This document shows, piece by piece, positions 1 to 10,544 of a stretch of DNA of 64,000 bases. The notes below the pieces were generated by a model that was not told where the DNA came from, searched no databases, and saw only the letters and a list, made by a program, of their open reading frames with translations. Both the position numbers and the translations under genes were made by a program. Source of the stretch: Lepidostoma basale (Eukaryota > Arthropoda > Insecta > Trichoptera > Lepidostomatidae); contig JAHDVF020000672.1 of NCBI GenBank assembly GCA_022606425.2, positions 179,876 to 243,875 on the forward strand, written 5' to 3'. The stretch's first letter is position 1. Every line of letters begins with the position of its first letter.

Positions 1-88
1 TACGTTTTTATTTACTAAAATTATTTAACGGGTAGTTTCAAATCCAAGTTCAATAAAAATAATTTAATTTCTGTTATTAGGCTCCCAA

Positions 89-272
89 ATGGTTTGGACT
101 CGACCTGGCGACTCCCCCCTGGTGTTGGCCCGATGGGAGGGGACTCCAGCCCGCGAGGGGGGACCCCCGAGGCGGTACCGGATTCAGAACGTGTGTCCCG
201 AGTTGGCGGCTTCTGTCGTGGACTTCATGTCCGACAACTTCGTGGACGAGGAGCCCATGTTGAAGAGCTTAG
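89..272 (+). CDS. AANAT-like exon 1 (first coding exon)
   Basis: Encodes 61 codons plus one base, then donor AG|GTGAGA. It is markedly GC-rich compared with the surrounding AT-rich DNA, as expected of an exon. A possible acceptor (ttattag, 74-80) precedes it, so the transcript may begin upstream of the window. Confidence 0.75.
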
Positions 273-3200
273 GTGAGATGCAAAAATAGATACTAGTATT
301 CGGAAACATTCACACAAGGGTTACCAAAAACGCAAGGGCTATGAAAGGAAACATTCACGCAACGGTTAAAAAAGAGGAAACACTAATTTATTAAGTTAAT
401 TTAACCCTTGTGTTTTTGTTAACCAACATGTGATTGTTTCCTCTCATTGAAGCCTTTTATGATTTGTGTATCCTTTGATTTAACCCTTGTGTTTTTATTA
501 ACCCATTAAATAATGTTCCCTCTCATTGAACCCTTCTATGATTTGTGCCTCCTCTGATTTAACCCTTGTGTTTTTATTAACACTTTGACAAATGTGTAGA
601 TGAATGTTTCCTCTCGAGAACCTTATCACAGGAGGGTTCAAACATTTATAAAAACATGAAATAAATCATTGTAATAACCCCCCCTATAATCTTCTAGAAG
701 GAATAGGTTCGATAACCAATAACCCTGTTTTATCACATTGATTTTACTTCATCATTTTATTACTTGTTCTATGCTGAAACATTAATACAAGGGTTAAATA
801 GGGGAAAAATACAGAAATTCTGAGATAAGGAATAAAACATGTATACTCACCAACTAACCATAGGCAGAGAAGATGCACCGCTACACCGTTCCATCCTGAC
901 ATTACTTTCTACATTCACACACCGTGATTGTTCGTGCACTCGTTCCACATGTCCAAACCATTTTAATGACCCTATCTTAATTGCCTATCTTAAATCCGCC
1001 TTACAATCCTTTCTTACTTCTTTATTGAATATTCAAAGTCATTACTGCAAATAGAAATATATCCACAGAAGCAAAGATGGCAGTACACAATGGAGTTCTA
1101 GTGCCAACCCTCATGTATGGAAGTGAAGCTTGGAGCTGGCAAAAGAAGGATGAAAGCAGGATAAACGCCGTAGAGATGAGATCACTAAGAAGAATGTGCG
1201 AGAAAACGTTGTATGATAGAATACCGAACTATGAAATAAGAGAGAAACGTAAGGCAGATGACTGCATCATGGATAAAATTAAAAAAGGATCCCTGAGACG
1301 GTTTGGACATATGGAACGAACGGATGAGAGTAGAATGGTTAAAAAGTTGTACACAAGCAGCGTGAGTGAAAAAAGAAGCTGAGGACGACCGAGGAAAAAA
1401 TGGCATGACCAAATTAATCAATTACTAAAAGGCGGCCACATTCGAAGTCGGAATAATCGGCGTGCGAGCATGGTACGATGTATGAATGTAGAAAAATCCC
1501 GAGAGGTATGCCAGGACAGAGCATTGTGGCGATCCATCCTCTCTGCCTACCTTTCCGGGGAATTGGCGTGATGGTTAGTTAGTTAGTTATTGAATCATAC
1601 ATTGTTTTTCCGCACATTCTTCATAGTGATTTCATACCTACGTTATTTATCCTACTTTCATCCTTCTTCTGCCAATTCCAAGGCGATGTTAATAATAAAA
1701 TAACATAATACTTTCATAAAATATCGTCCATATTAGAATTCTGAAGAATCGACGTGCACGTGTGACTCGCTGTATGAATGTAATTCTTCTTCTTCTGCTT
1801 TATTTAGGACTGTGTCCTGTTATTACTCGGAGCCTGTTCCTGGGATGCAGATGTCCAACTGTCTCGCCATCTTTTAGGTGGTCTTCCTGCAGGTCCATTT
1901 CCTGTTGGTACTTTATTTGCGGCTCTCTCCAGTAGCGTCTTCTCAGTCTTCCCCATCGCACGACATCTTCCACATTGCAGATCTTTCTATTTCAGAATTT
2001 CTTATTCTGTCTCGGAGAGTCTTCATTTCTGTGGTTCTTAGGAGACTTTTTGTTCTGATGGTGTCAGCTCTCGTTTCTATTCCATATGTCATTATAGGAC
2101 GTGCGCATGTCTTGTAGATTCTAATTTTGCTCTCCTTTAGCATATTTATATTTTTCCAAACAGCATTCGCCAAGCAGCCAGCCACAACGGCGGCCCTGTT
2201 TGTAGAGGTCACTGCTGCTTGATACATCAACACCCAAGTACTTGAAATGCATCACTTGTTCTATTATTTTATTATCTAATGCAAGCTTGCATCGTACTGG
2301 TTGTCTTGATGTAACCATGCTCTTTGTCTTTTCTATGGAGATTTTTATGTTGAATGTTATTATTATTATTAATATTATTTTGTTGAATCGCTCTTTACAT
2401 CATGACACCATGAGCCAAATCGATGTAAAGGGTATAGCTATCATAGTGATTCTCGTGACATGTGATAGGTAGCTAATCTATTGCCATTTTATTGTCACGT
2501 GAATTCTTCATCAGAATGCTGTCCTCGCCGGGAATCGAACCCGGAACCTTCGGGGTTGGCAATCAATGCACTTACCACTCTACCACGAAGGCCGTCGAAC
2601 CTCCACGAATGTGGAGGAACCTAAAGAGGTGTGTCACGATAGAGTAGTGTGGCGGTCCATTCCCTCTGCCTACCCTTGCGGGGAGACGGCGTGATGGTTT
2701 GTTGTTGTTGTTATTATAATTTAGCGTATACCACAAGAACGAAGGCCAAAGTGCGGGTGACAGAGATGCGCACGCTAAGGATGATAGCAGGAAAGACTCT
2801 TAGAGATATGATGAAGAACGTATCGTAAGATTGTCCAGTCAACGTAGAAGATACTGGAATGCGCACGTGCAGAGGATGGATCCCTCCAGAATCCCACACG
2901 TTCAGACACGAATCAGAATCTTGCTGTCTGAAGACCGTCAAAGAGATAGCTGGGAGTCGACCTCCCAAGAGAGGCCAGCTTGACTACAGGAACAGACCAA
3001 AGGTCTAAAAGAAGAAGAATAAGATGTTAATAACAGTCTAAGAGCGAGGTCGACAGCCGTATACATCAGGCTAGGCTTGCATTTAATACAATGTCGAAAA
3101 TAATAGAATCAAATAATATAGACCTAAAACTGAGAATACTCCTCATCAAGGCAATAGTATGGAGTATCTTGATGTACGGCTGCGAGACATGGTGCCTATC

Positions 3201-6200
3201 CGAAAGAGATAAGCATACTAGAGGTTTTTGAGACTATTAAGAATTTCCTGGAGAGACAACATCACGAATGAGGAAGTTCTTCAAGGATTCGAAGGAGGAA
3301 GGCACCTGCTCAGGACCTTGTCCGAAAGGCGTGCAAGATGGATCGGCCATGTAATACGTCAAGAAGATCTCCTGCATGCCATAATGGAGGGTATGACCGA
3401 GGGGACAAACTCTAGGGGACGCCCACGCCGAGAGTACCTGGAGGACCTGTTGGTGGACGTGCGCTGCTCATCATATGCAGATTTCAAAAGAGCCGCACAA
3501 GACAGGGAAGAATGGAAGAGAAGAATAGAAGAAATTGCTGCAAACCAATCCCAGGATTGAAACTTTCTAACTAAAACAATATACATTCAGATTTCAGAAA
3601 CTGCAAAGAGGCATTGGAACAGATGAGAGACCTCTGGACTCACTCCTTGGAGGATCGTCTGGGTCTGGTCTGTCTCCTGGAAGCAGAGGATGGTGGAAAG
3701 GAAGTTATCGTGGGAGCCAATGCTACCACCATCGAGACGGACGAAGAAAACGACGATGTATGTTTGCTTTGAGCGCCTACTTTTTTCCATCTCATCACAT
3801 GCCAATTTCTTCCAGAGTTTACCCTGGGTTTCTACTTACCTCTTTCTATAGAGACTTTTCACGGCATCAGTCCGTCAACACACTGTATGATCAACAACAT
3901 CAAACCATCACGCCGTTTTCCCGATAGGGTAGGCAGAAGAATGGACCGCCACACAACTCTAGTCTGACACACCTCTCTAGCTGCCTCCACATTCATACAG
4001 CGAGTCATACACGTACGCCGATTCTTTCGACTCCTTACATGGATACTTTCATCTTTATAGTGAACATCCTTTAAAATTTGATTGCATTGGTCATGCCATA
4101 TTTTCCTTGGTCTTCCTCGACACAGTACTTCATTCACACCGTTAACGTATACTTGCTTCATCCATACGATCCATGTGACCGAACCAAATATCCCCTTTCA
4201 TAATACTTTCTTTCGCTCTCCATTCCTTCCTAATATCAGTATTTGAAACTCTGTCGTACATCATTTTACCACACACACGTCTTAGGGATCTCATCTCTAC
4301 CGCATTTATTCTGCTTTCATCTTTCTTCTGTTAGTTCCATGCTTCACTTCCATACATAAGGGTTAGAACTTCTATTTCTTCTATGTTCGCCATACTTTGT
4401 GTTGTAGATGTTTTATATAATACTTTGTATACAGCACTAATTTTTTAAACAAATTAAAATTAAATATCAGGCATGTTTCGGACTACCCAGTCCTTCCTCG
4501 GTAATATTATATAGATATTTAAAATAAAATATATAATTTTTTTACCATTCTTTCTTCGATCATTCTTTCCACATTTCCAAACCATCTTAATGATCCTTTC
4601 ATTATTTTGTTCATAACACCATCCTCACATTCGTCAAAATTATACGTTAACGATGTAAATGGAACCAGAAATAGAGGAAGACCGAGGAAAACGTGGCACG
4701 ATCAAATAAATCAAATATTGAATGTCGGCCATGTGAGGAGTCAGAGAAATCGATGCGCATGCATGACACGATGTATGAATGATTATTTATTTATTTATTT
4801 ATACATTACAAACGATAAACAATTTAGGCGACTCATTTGGACACAAAACGGTATTATAAAGATAAAACAACAAAACAACATTAGACCAAGAAAAATCATA
4901 CATAATCAGAAGGAATCCAAATATGTAGACGTCAGTGAGGCAGTACTCTTTCCAGAGTTTGCAATATTTTTTTTTATGAATACTGCCTCACTGACACTGA
5001 AAATGTCCAAATCCGAGATGATTAGATTCAGCGTCCGAATTGCTCTTCCTACTGGCATCACCAAAGGCAGGTTGGTTCTGCGTGACGGAGTAAAGAACAA
5101 TTGATGTCGGCGCTGTCGCAGGTAGTTATCAGGAACAAAAATACCTATTTACTCCAGAACATAGGGGTTCTCAATAGAGCCCCGAATCAGTTTGAATAAA
5201 TGTGTTGACAGTAATCCTTCCCTCCTTAGTTCGAGGGAGTTATACCCCAGCATACCCAAGAGAAATGCCGTTGGATAGAGACAAGGATATACCCCGTACT
5301 CTCTCATGTTGAGGAAGCGAGAGAAATATGTCAGGAAAGAAAAGTGTGGCAGTCCATTCTTTCTGCCTACCTCTTCGGGGAGACGGCGTGATGGTTAGTT
5401 AGATAAGATTTCAAGATTGCTCAAAGTTATATTTCTATCATTAACATGCAAAATTTCAACGCCATTATCTTCATTAAATGAATGATCTTTTTCAATGAGG
5501 TGGTCTGCAAATTATTATTTGAGAGACATCTTATGTGCTCTTTTATTTTTAATTACGCCTTGTTTTACCTATATAAAAATATAAGCCATTTCAGTTTATT
5601 AACTCCCGATTGAGAAAAATTATCATCCTTGTCTTTACTATTTTTTTATTAATTTACTTAAATTATTATTCTTCTTCTTTTCTTCGATGGCCCTACAGCC
5701 CATATCGAGCCTTAGCCTCCAGTATTCTTCGCCTCCAACTCCTCCTGTCCTCCCTCCAATCTGACACTTGTAACAATCTTGCCCCATCTCTTCCAACTTG
5801 ATCCTCCCATCGCAGCCTTGGTCGTCCAATTGGTCTTCTGCCACCTGGGTGCCACTCGATGACGGCATCCTCTGCACGTAACCGGCCCATCTCAGCCTAT
5901 TCAGTATGACCTCTGTGAAGAGATTGGGAGCTTTGTAAATATGGTACAGCTCGTCATTATGCCGCACTCTCCAGCCTTCACCGTCATTCACAGGTCCCAG
6001 AATTCTGTGTAGTACCCTTCTATTAAAATTATTAATGTATAAAAATCTACGCCATTGATTATTTATTTATATTATTATTGACGGGAGTTGGAGAATACAA
6101 AATTGCTTTAGTAAATCCTTCAAAAAACTTCATTCAATCACCTTTATACTATTAACTTACCACTTACCTCACTCTAGTCGATATTTTTTAAATCAGATAT

Positions 6201-9191
6201 TTCGTTTCAGATGCAATTTTGTCCAGCTATGAAGAGCTTGATATCAGCATTGGTACTCGTCAGCACAAAAGTCAATATTTTTGAGAAGTATGGAATAAAG
6301 GAATATCTCTCTGCTTACGGATTGTCTGTTGACAAGAACTTCAGGGGGCAGAGAATCGGTCTGGAGCTCTTAAAAGCGAGGTAATGAAATGGTTTCTTCA
6401 AATATAACCCAAAAATATCCTTTTATAAGGATTAATTGTATCTCAATAGATGTAAATTGTTTTTCTGGGAACAGAATGTGGTGGCCGAGGCGCTCACAGG
6501 ACTTATGACCTGTCATTGGTTGGGTTGAGCGATCGCTTTATGTTTAACAACATTCCCCATTCCGCCCTTCTTATGACCACCACATTTGACAAATTTTTGG
6601 AACTTGTATGCTAGCATCCTGCGCTTATCTTTACATATTTTAGTTCACTCTACACTAGCGTCATCTATTAAGATTGGGAAGCATTAAGCAGAAAACCTTT
6701 ATTAATGCACTGTGAAAGTCTCTGCAAATTATACAGTACTAGATTACGCCTTGAGATGTCTCTTCAATTTTTATGCCTTTCTTGGACCAGTTATTTTATA
6801 CAACATTTTGAATGTATACAAATTCTTCTAGACAAATACTGGATTTCACCCATTGCGGATAAATAATTTTTTTATAAGGATTAATTCCATCTCAATAGAG
6901 AAGAAGATGTAAATTGAGAAGATGGAAATGAACTAAAATATGTAAAGATAAGCGCAGGATGCTAGCATATATATAAGTTCCAAAAATTTGTCAGATGTGG
7001 TGGTCATAAGAAGAGCGGAATGGGGAATGTTGTAAAACATAAAGCGATCGCTCAACCCAACCAATAGGTCATAAGTTCTGTAAGCGCCTCGGACACCACA
7101 TTCTGTTCCCAGAAAAACAATTTAAATCTTCGTCTCTATTGAGATACAATTAATCATTATAAAAAAATAATTTATCCGAAATGGGTAAAATCCAGTATTT
7201 GTCTACAAGAATTTGTATACATTCAAAATGTTGACAAAAATATCTAACACCATTTACATATTTTGGTATAACACATAATCCAACATATCTGGCAAGACAC
7301 TTCGAGATAGAATAAGGAATTTAAGGATAAGGGAGATATGCGAAGTCGATGATGTCGTTAGGTGGGGAAGGCAAAGGAGAATGGATCCATTCAGACTCCA
7401 CTTCATTGTGTTGCATGGCCAACGCCAAGGTAGATGACCCCAAGGCAGACCACGGAAGAGATGGAAGGACAGTTGGGAGTCGACTTCGCAGGAGGCCAAT
7501 TCCCCTTAAAAAAACAAGCCACAATATAATAACTCAATAGATCTCCGATATGACACATTTATGACAAAACTGTTGACATGATTTCTGGATAGAACCAACC
7601 TTCAAACAATAAATGTCAAAATTCCATGATTATGGTAGTTATCCATGGCTCTATCCCACGGCATTTCTTTTGGGAATGCTCGGAACCAATTCTCTACAGC
7701 TTCGAAGAGATGGATATCTATTTCTTCTAATTAATTAGGGGATACTTCGAGAACTCGGCCGTACTGGAGGATGTTGGGCTTTTTGTCCCCGATAGATATC
7801 TCCGACAGCGACAGCACATATTGTTTTACCTACCGGCCGCCAGAACCAATCTGCCTCTGGTGACACCGGTGGGAAGAGCAATTAGTCTGCTGAACGTGGG
7901 TCTCCTCGGAGATCAACGTCTTTCGTGTTAGTGAAAGTACGTTCAGGGGACAAATACTCTTGACTTTGGAAAGTATCTTGTCTTCCTAATGTCCAACCAT
8001 CACTAATGCGTTCCTGGTATTATGTTGTATGTGTATAATATCTTACCTGTACGCAATAGATGCCTTAAACATTTATGCTGTTTGTAATGTTCTTTGAGTA
8101 AATAAACTGATTTGATTTGACATTCTGCCAATTGTTTACAGTGGTTTTAGTGAGGTAGGAAATACTATGAGTGGTTCAGAGAAAGGCCCAAAGATGCCGC
8201 GATGTAGCGTGCAAAATAGCTTCGTTGAAGTGAAATTGGACTAGCCGTATAGTGAGGACAACGTATGATAAAAGTTTAGACGCATTCTGGAGTGTGACCG
8301 AGAACCGGGCACAGACTATAAGCAAGATGGTATGATGACTTCAAAAGAGTGGCAGGAGGTCAATGGCACAAATAAAGGAGGGAAGAGTTGTGGAAGTCGG
8401 GAAGGGAGGCCTATGTCCAACACTGGACTACTAATTTCTTGAGAGCCCTCTACAAGAAAGAGTACGGGGTATATGCTTGGCTCTATCCAACGGCATTTCT
8501 CTTGGGTATGCTGGGGTATAACTCCCTCGAACTGAGGAGGGAAGGATTATTGTCAACGCATTTCTTCAAACTGATTCAAGGCTCTATTGAGAACCCCTAT
8601 GTTCTGGAGCAAATAGGTCTTTTTGTTCCTGATAATTACCTGCGTCGACATCAATTGTTCTTTGCTCCGTCGCGCAGAACCAACCTGCCTTTGGTGATGC
8701 CAGTTGGAAGAGCAATTCGGACGCTGAATCTAATCGTCTCAGATTTTGACATTTTCAGTGTCAGTGAGGCAGTATTCACAAAAAATATTACGAATTCTGG
8801 AAAGAGTACTGCCTCACTGACGTCGACATATTTAGATTCCTTCTGCTATGTAGGATTTTTTGGTTTCATGTTGTTTTACCTTATCTTTGTAACACCGTTT
8901 TGTGTCCAAATGAGTCGCCTAAATGTTTTTCGTTTGTTATGTCTCATTTGTGTATTATTCATAACAAATGTTGTATTTCTTTATTGGTTTAGGATACCCT
9001 TATGCAAGGCCACTGGACTAAAGGTCTCCGGGACCATGTTCACAGCGGAGGCGTCTCGCATCCTGGCCAGGAGAGTGGGGTTCGAAACCGTCGCCTCGAT
9101 GACGTTCAAGGAGATGAAAGAGAAGCACAACCTGCACTTTGGGGAGACTACGAGCGATCACATCGAATACATGGTTCTAGAAATTAAGTGA
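89..9191 (+). CDS. Arylalkylamine N-acetyltransferase-like protein (GNAT fold), 4 exons
   Basis: Spliced gene, exons 89-272, 3591-3757, 6211-6380 and 8993-9191, giving 239 codons plus stop with no internal stop. Junction phases (1, 0, 2) match at every GT-AG boundary. Seen: an N-terminal segment with YRIQNVCPEL and DEEPMLKSLG, a central acetyl-CoA-binding motif-A-like stretch (SVDKNFRGQRIGLELL) and a C-terminal FTAEASRILARRVGFE helix, the layout of insect AANAT-like acetyltransferases. Family members transfer acetyl from acetyl-CoA to arylalkylamines (dopamine, octopamine, serotonin) in the cytosol, in neurotransmitter inactivation and cuticle sclerotisation; the substrate here is not known. 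Odd: RGQRIG has Arg where the usual pattern (Q/R-x-x-G-x-G/A) has Gly. The start is the first ATG after a possible acceptor at 79-80; an upstream non-coding exon is possible. The introns are almost wholly transposon debris. Confidence 0.82.
300..800. repeat. About 79-bp minisatellite with inverted flanking copies
   Basis: The phrase ttaacccttgtgttttt starts at 401, 479 and 559 (periods 78 and 80 bp), each time followed by a cctctc(a/g) block. Reverse-complement versions (acaagggtta) occur at about 312 and 790, so the block is a short tandem repeat inside an inverted frame, probably a decayed inverted-repeat element in intron 1. Confidence 0.5.
848..985 (-). mobile_element. Non-LTR retrotransposon 3' fragment (family 1)
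   Basis: Reverse-strand piece of the family seen at 1055-1590: a degraded tail (ccaactaaccat) and the block around cacatgtccaaaccattttaatg, the reverse complement of the RRFGHMER-coding stretch. Too decayed to code. Confidence 0.5.
1055..1590 (+). pseudogene. Non-LTR reverse transcriptase C-terminal fragment, family 1, TTAG tail
   Basis: Open from 1077 to 1382 with GVLVPTLMYGSEAW, NAVEMRSLRRMC and GSLRRFGHMER, then an in-frame TGA, then GRPRKKWHDQINQLL, RCMNVE and WRSILSAYLSGELA. Family 1 ends in GATGGTTAGTTAGTTAG, a short-tandem tail typical of some non-LTR elements. 5'-truncated and broken. It is the best preserved of about a dozen family-1 ends in the window. Confidence 0.75.
1600..1784. 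mobile_element. Scrambled family-1 retrotransposon scraps
   Basis: 1607-1690 matches the reverse complement of the MRSLRRMC-coding region. 1738-1784 matches the forward block for NRRACMTRCMN. These are short rearranged pieces without an intact end. Confidence 0.4.
1785..2345 (-). pseudogene. Non-LTR reverse transcriptase C-terminal fragment, family 2
   Basis: Reverse-strand frames include FKYLGVDVSSS, AAVVAGCLANAVWKN, ARPIMTYGIETRAD and TTEMKTL, the connection region downstream of an RT domain in a different element family from family 1. Frames are interrupted (at least two frames needed). Confidence 0.7.
2392..2598 (-). mobile_element. tRNA-derived SINE, copy 1
   Basis: On the minus strand a tRNA-like head carries A-box-like TGGTAGAGTGGTAAGTGC and B-box GGTTCGATTCC followed by CCGGCGAGGACA. 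The acceptor-stem ends do not pair, so it is not a tRNA gene. The body (gaattcacgtgacaataaaa, tggcaatag, ctacctatcacatgtcacg) recurs in the copy at 11640. Confidence 0.65.
2605..2715 (+). mobile_element. Family-1 retrotransposon 3' end with (TTG)n tail
   Basis: Contains ggaggaacctaaagaggt, gtggcggtccattccctctg and ggggagacggcgtgatgg, the conserved family-1 terminus, but the tail is ttgttgttgtt instead of TTAG repeats. Non-coding. Confidence 0.6.
2728..3024 (+). pseudogene. Family-2 non-LTR element 3' fragment
   Basis: Encodes broken pieces of the family-2 C-terminus: the VTEMRTLRMIAGKTL-like stretch, then DSWESTS and a purine-rich end (gaagaagaataag). Several frameshifts. Confidence 0.6.
3025..3560 (+). 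pseudogene. Non-LTR reverse transcriptase C-terminal fragment, family 3
   Basis: The longest open stretch, 3228-3560 (110 codons), contains RLLRISWRDNITNEEVL, RRARWIGHVIRQED and SRGRPRREYLEDL, the terminal region of a third non-LTR family. The upstream part (3060-3230) is in another frame. It ends about 30 bp before the exon 2 acceptor of the AANAT-like gene. Confidence 0.7.
3591..3757 (+). CDS. AANAT-like exon 2
   Basis: Acceptor atacattcag at 3581-3590, donor GAT|GTATGT. The alternative acceptor at 3597 runs into a TGA within nine codons, so 3591 is chosen. The exon encodes NCKEALEQMRDLWTHS through to IETDEENDD, the acidic amine-binding half of the N-terminal domain. A retrotransposon fragment ends only about 30 bp upstream of the acceptor. 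Confidence 0.8.
3880..4395 (-). pseudogene. Family-1 non-LTR element 3' fragment
   Basis: Reverse-strand frame 3859-4161 reads KQVYVNGVNEV and CRGRPRKIWHDQCNQIL, followed by RKNRRTCMTRCMNVEAAREV. The 5' part (4200-4395) has the MYGSEAW and MRSLRRVC equivalents in broken frames. The tail is a degraded gatggtttgatgttgttg. Confidence 0.65.
4538..5402 (+). mobile_element. Rearranged family-1 copy split by a nested insertion
   Basis: 4538-4640 is family 1 in reverse; 4642-4780 is forward (LYVNDVNGTRNRGRPRKTW). The forward copy is interrupted at tgtatgaatg and resumes at 5303-5402 with ttgaggaagcgagagaaata and ends ggcgtgatggttagttag. The interrupting piece is the CR1-like fragment at 4781-5305. 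Confidence 0.6.
4781..5305 (-). mobile_element. CR1/Jockey-like non-LTR fragment B, copy 1 (nested)
   Basis: The reverse strand encodes YNSLELRREG, then RRTNLPLVMPVGRAI and SDLDIFSVSEAVF, the extreme C-terminus of a CR1-like RT, with a (TTTA)n tail at 4781-4803. Opposite in orientation to the related copy at 8436-8985. Flanking atg on both sides may be a minimal target duplication. Confidence 0.65.
5668..6020 (-). pseudogene. Non-LTR reverse transcriptase C-terminal fragment, family 4
   Basis: Reverse frames contain VILNRLRWAGYVQRM, RRPIGRPRLRWEDQV and DWREDRRSWRR, a further non-LTR C-terminus. Frameshifts between these blocks show decay. The 5403-5667 stretch before it holds no recognisable feature. 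Confidence 0.6.
6211..6380 (+). CDS. AANAT-like exon 3 (acetyl-CoA binding motif)
   Basis: Acceptor ttcgtttcag, donor GCGAG|GTAATG. Encodes CPAMKSLISALVLVSTK and then the motif-A strand and loop SVDKNFRGQRIGLELLKA. This is the diagnostic exon for the GNAT assignment. Confidence 0.82.
6405..7234. mobile_element. Foldback / MITE-like inverted-repeat element in intron 3
   Basis: An inner element, 6801-7234, has terminal inverted repeats of roughly 95 bp starting CAACATTTTGAATGTATAC and ending with its complement. Its interior (6937-7165, with gcgatcgctcaacccaacc) is repeated in inverted orientation at 6410-6655, just after exon 3. No coding capacity and no clear target-site duplication. Confidence 0.65.
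7270..7530 (+). pseudogene. Family-2 non-LTR 3' fragment
   Basis: Contains the cgaagtcgatgatgtcgtta, gcaaaggagaatggatcca and gaagagatggaaggacag blocks of the family-2 terminus (the KRWKDSWES equivalent). Broken frames only. Confidence 0.5.
7640..8125 (+). pseudogene. CR1/Jockey-like non-LTR fragment A
   Basis: Encodes GSYPWLYPTAFLLGMLGTNS, then a frameshift and stop, then FVPDRYLRQRQH, AARTNLPLVTPVGRAISLLN and a 3' UTR ending aataaactgatttgatttga. Close relative of the fragment at 20226-20850 and of the minus-strand copy at 24330. Confidence 0.7.
8270..8435 (+). pseudogene. Non-LTR C-terminal fragment, family 5
   Basis: Broken frames spell WYDDFKRVAGGQWHK and then GREAYVQHWTTN, matching the common non-LTR C-terminal pattern (RVAG..W ... 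GEAYVQQWT). Stop codons separate the blocks. Nothing was recognised at 8126-8269. Confidence 0.55.
8436..8985 (+). pseudogene. CR1/Jockey-like non-LTR fragment B, copy 2
   Basis: Open in one frame: YAWLYPTAFLLGMLGYNSLE, FKLIQGSIENPYVLEQIGLF, RRTNLPLVMPVGRAI and DIFSVSEAVF, then 3' UTR sequence with gtgtccaaatgagtcgccta as in copy 1. It runs straight into the exon 4 acceptor at 8991-8992, and the same frame stays open across exon 4. Confidence 0.65.
8993..9191 (+). CDS. AANAT-like exon 4 (C-terminal, stop at 9189-9191)
   Basis: Acceptor ttattggtttag ends at 8992. Encodes LCKATGLKVSGTMFTAEASR through EYMVLEIK and then TGA. The frame is also open upstream through a retrotransposon fragment back to an ATG at 8388, but splice phase and homology support the exon starting at 8993. 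Confidence 0.82.
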
Positions 9192-9426
9192 ACAACGGAA
9201 ATTGTTTGTAGAAAATTTAATTTAAATCTAAAAAATATTGTTGACAAAGGAAACATGTTTTACTTTATTCCCCAGACGAACAGTCATACTATTCAAAATT
9301 GACGAGCTTTTGTTTTTTTTACAGTCTATACCAACTATCCTGGCATTATATAAAAGTCATTTGACAGTACCAGAAAAGTTAACCAGTTGGACAGAAATAC
9401 TTACTAACTTCCTGGCCATACAACCC

Positions 9427-9852
9427 TTAAAGAGTTTTACCATCCATGATGATTTTTCGCCAAGCTCCTCGATCCTGCGCCTTTTGCTCCCAGCAGTCCG
9501 ATTCGCCCAACCTAGCCAGGTCAGCCAGAACATTGTCCATTAGGCGCTGTCTAGGCCTTCCTAGAGGTCTTACTCCAGTCGGTCTAGACGCGTACAGGGA
9601 CTTGATTGCTCTGGTCTCTTCGGCTCGGCATACGTGCCCAATCCATGCTAGGTGACCGGCTCTCACGGTGCTCGTTATAAGGGGCTGCTGGGTCATCGTA
9701 CGGATCTCTTGGTTGGTCCTATGCCTCCAAGTTCCCGCTGCAACACCGGGTCTGGGTCCCAGAATCGTTCTAAGTATTCTATTCCTAAACCAGTAGATTC
9801 TTTGTTGTTCTTTTAGAGTCATTGTCCATGACTCTGAACCACATGTCACCAC
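9427..9852 (-). pseudogene. Non-LTR reverse transcriptase C-terminal fragment, family 6
   Basis: One open frame of 141 codons on the minus strand: TCGSESWTMTLKEQQRIYWF, RILRTILGPRPGVAAGTW, AGHLAWIGHVCRAEETR, RPLGRPRQRLMDNVLADL and QDRGAWRKIIM. 5'-truncated but fairly intact, so probably younger than its neighbours. It lies 235 bp downstream of the AANAT-like stop; nothing else was recognised at 9192-9426. Confidence 0.7.
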
Positions 9853-9954
9853 TGGCTTGATGATGGATAGACAGAAATACCAAAAAAGAAAATCCAGCTG
9901 GCGACAGAAATTCCAGACAATTCAATAAATAACAATGCAATAGCAACAATAAAT

Positions 9955-10535
9955 AACCATCACGAGGTTTTACTAGAAGGGTAAGCAGAGAATGGACCAC
10001 CTATCTAGTTCCCCCACATTCAAATGTTGAGCCATACACGCACGATGATTATTTCGGCTTCTAACGTGGACGACTTTTAATATTTGATTAATTTGGCTAT
10101 GCCAGTCTTCCTCCGTACTCCGTACTCCATTCACATCATAGCATTAAAAACAGCATAAATGTTTAAGGCATCTATTGAGTACAGGTAAAATATTATATAC
10201 ATTATACCAGGAACGCATGAGAGATTGTTCGACATTAGGAAGTCAAGATATTTCCTCTCTACATTCACGTCATTAAAATGGTTTGGACACATGGAATGAA
10301 AAAATGGTAAATAAAGTTTACGTGTTAATGATGTAAACGAAACAATAAATAGAAAAAGTCTGAAGAAAACGTGGCACGATCTAATCAATCAAATATAATA
10401 TTAAATGTCGGCCACGTGAGGAGTTGGAGAAATCGACGTGCGTGTATGTAACGATGTATGTATGTTGAGGAAAGAACAACGTGGCGGTCCATTCATTCTG
10501 GCTTCCCCTTTTGAAAGACGGCATAATGGTTAGTT
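9955..10535. mobile_element. Family-1 fragments interrupted by a CR1-like 3' tail
   Basis: 9955-10138 is family 1 on the minus strand. 10139-10255 is the reverse complement of the fragment-A 3' UTR (compare 7985-8100: atagatgccttaaacattta). 10256-10535 is family 1 on the plus strand, ending with a ggttagttag tail. No open frame. Confidence 0.5.
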
Positions 10536-10544
10536 AGTTTGCCT

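Noticed and set aside
2500..2600. Possible tRNA gene on the minus strand
   Set aside because: A- and B-box-like sequences are present but the acceptor stem does not pair, and the adjoining body recurs at 11640, so it is a SINE head.
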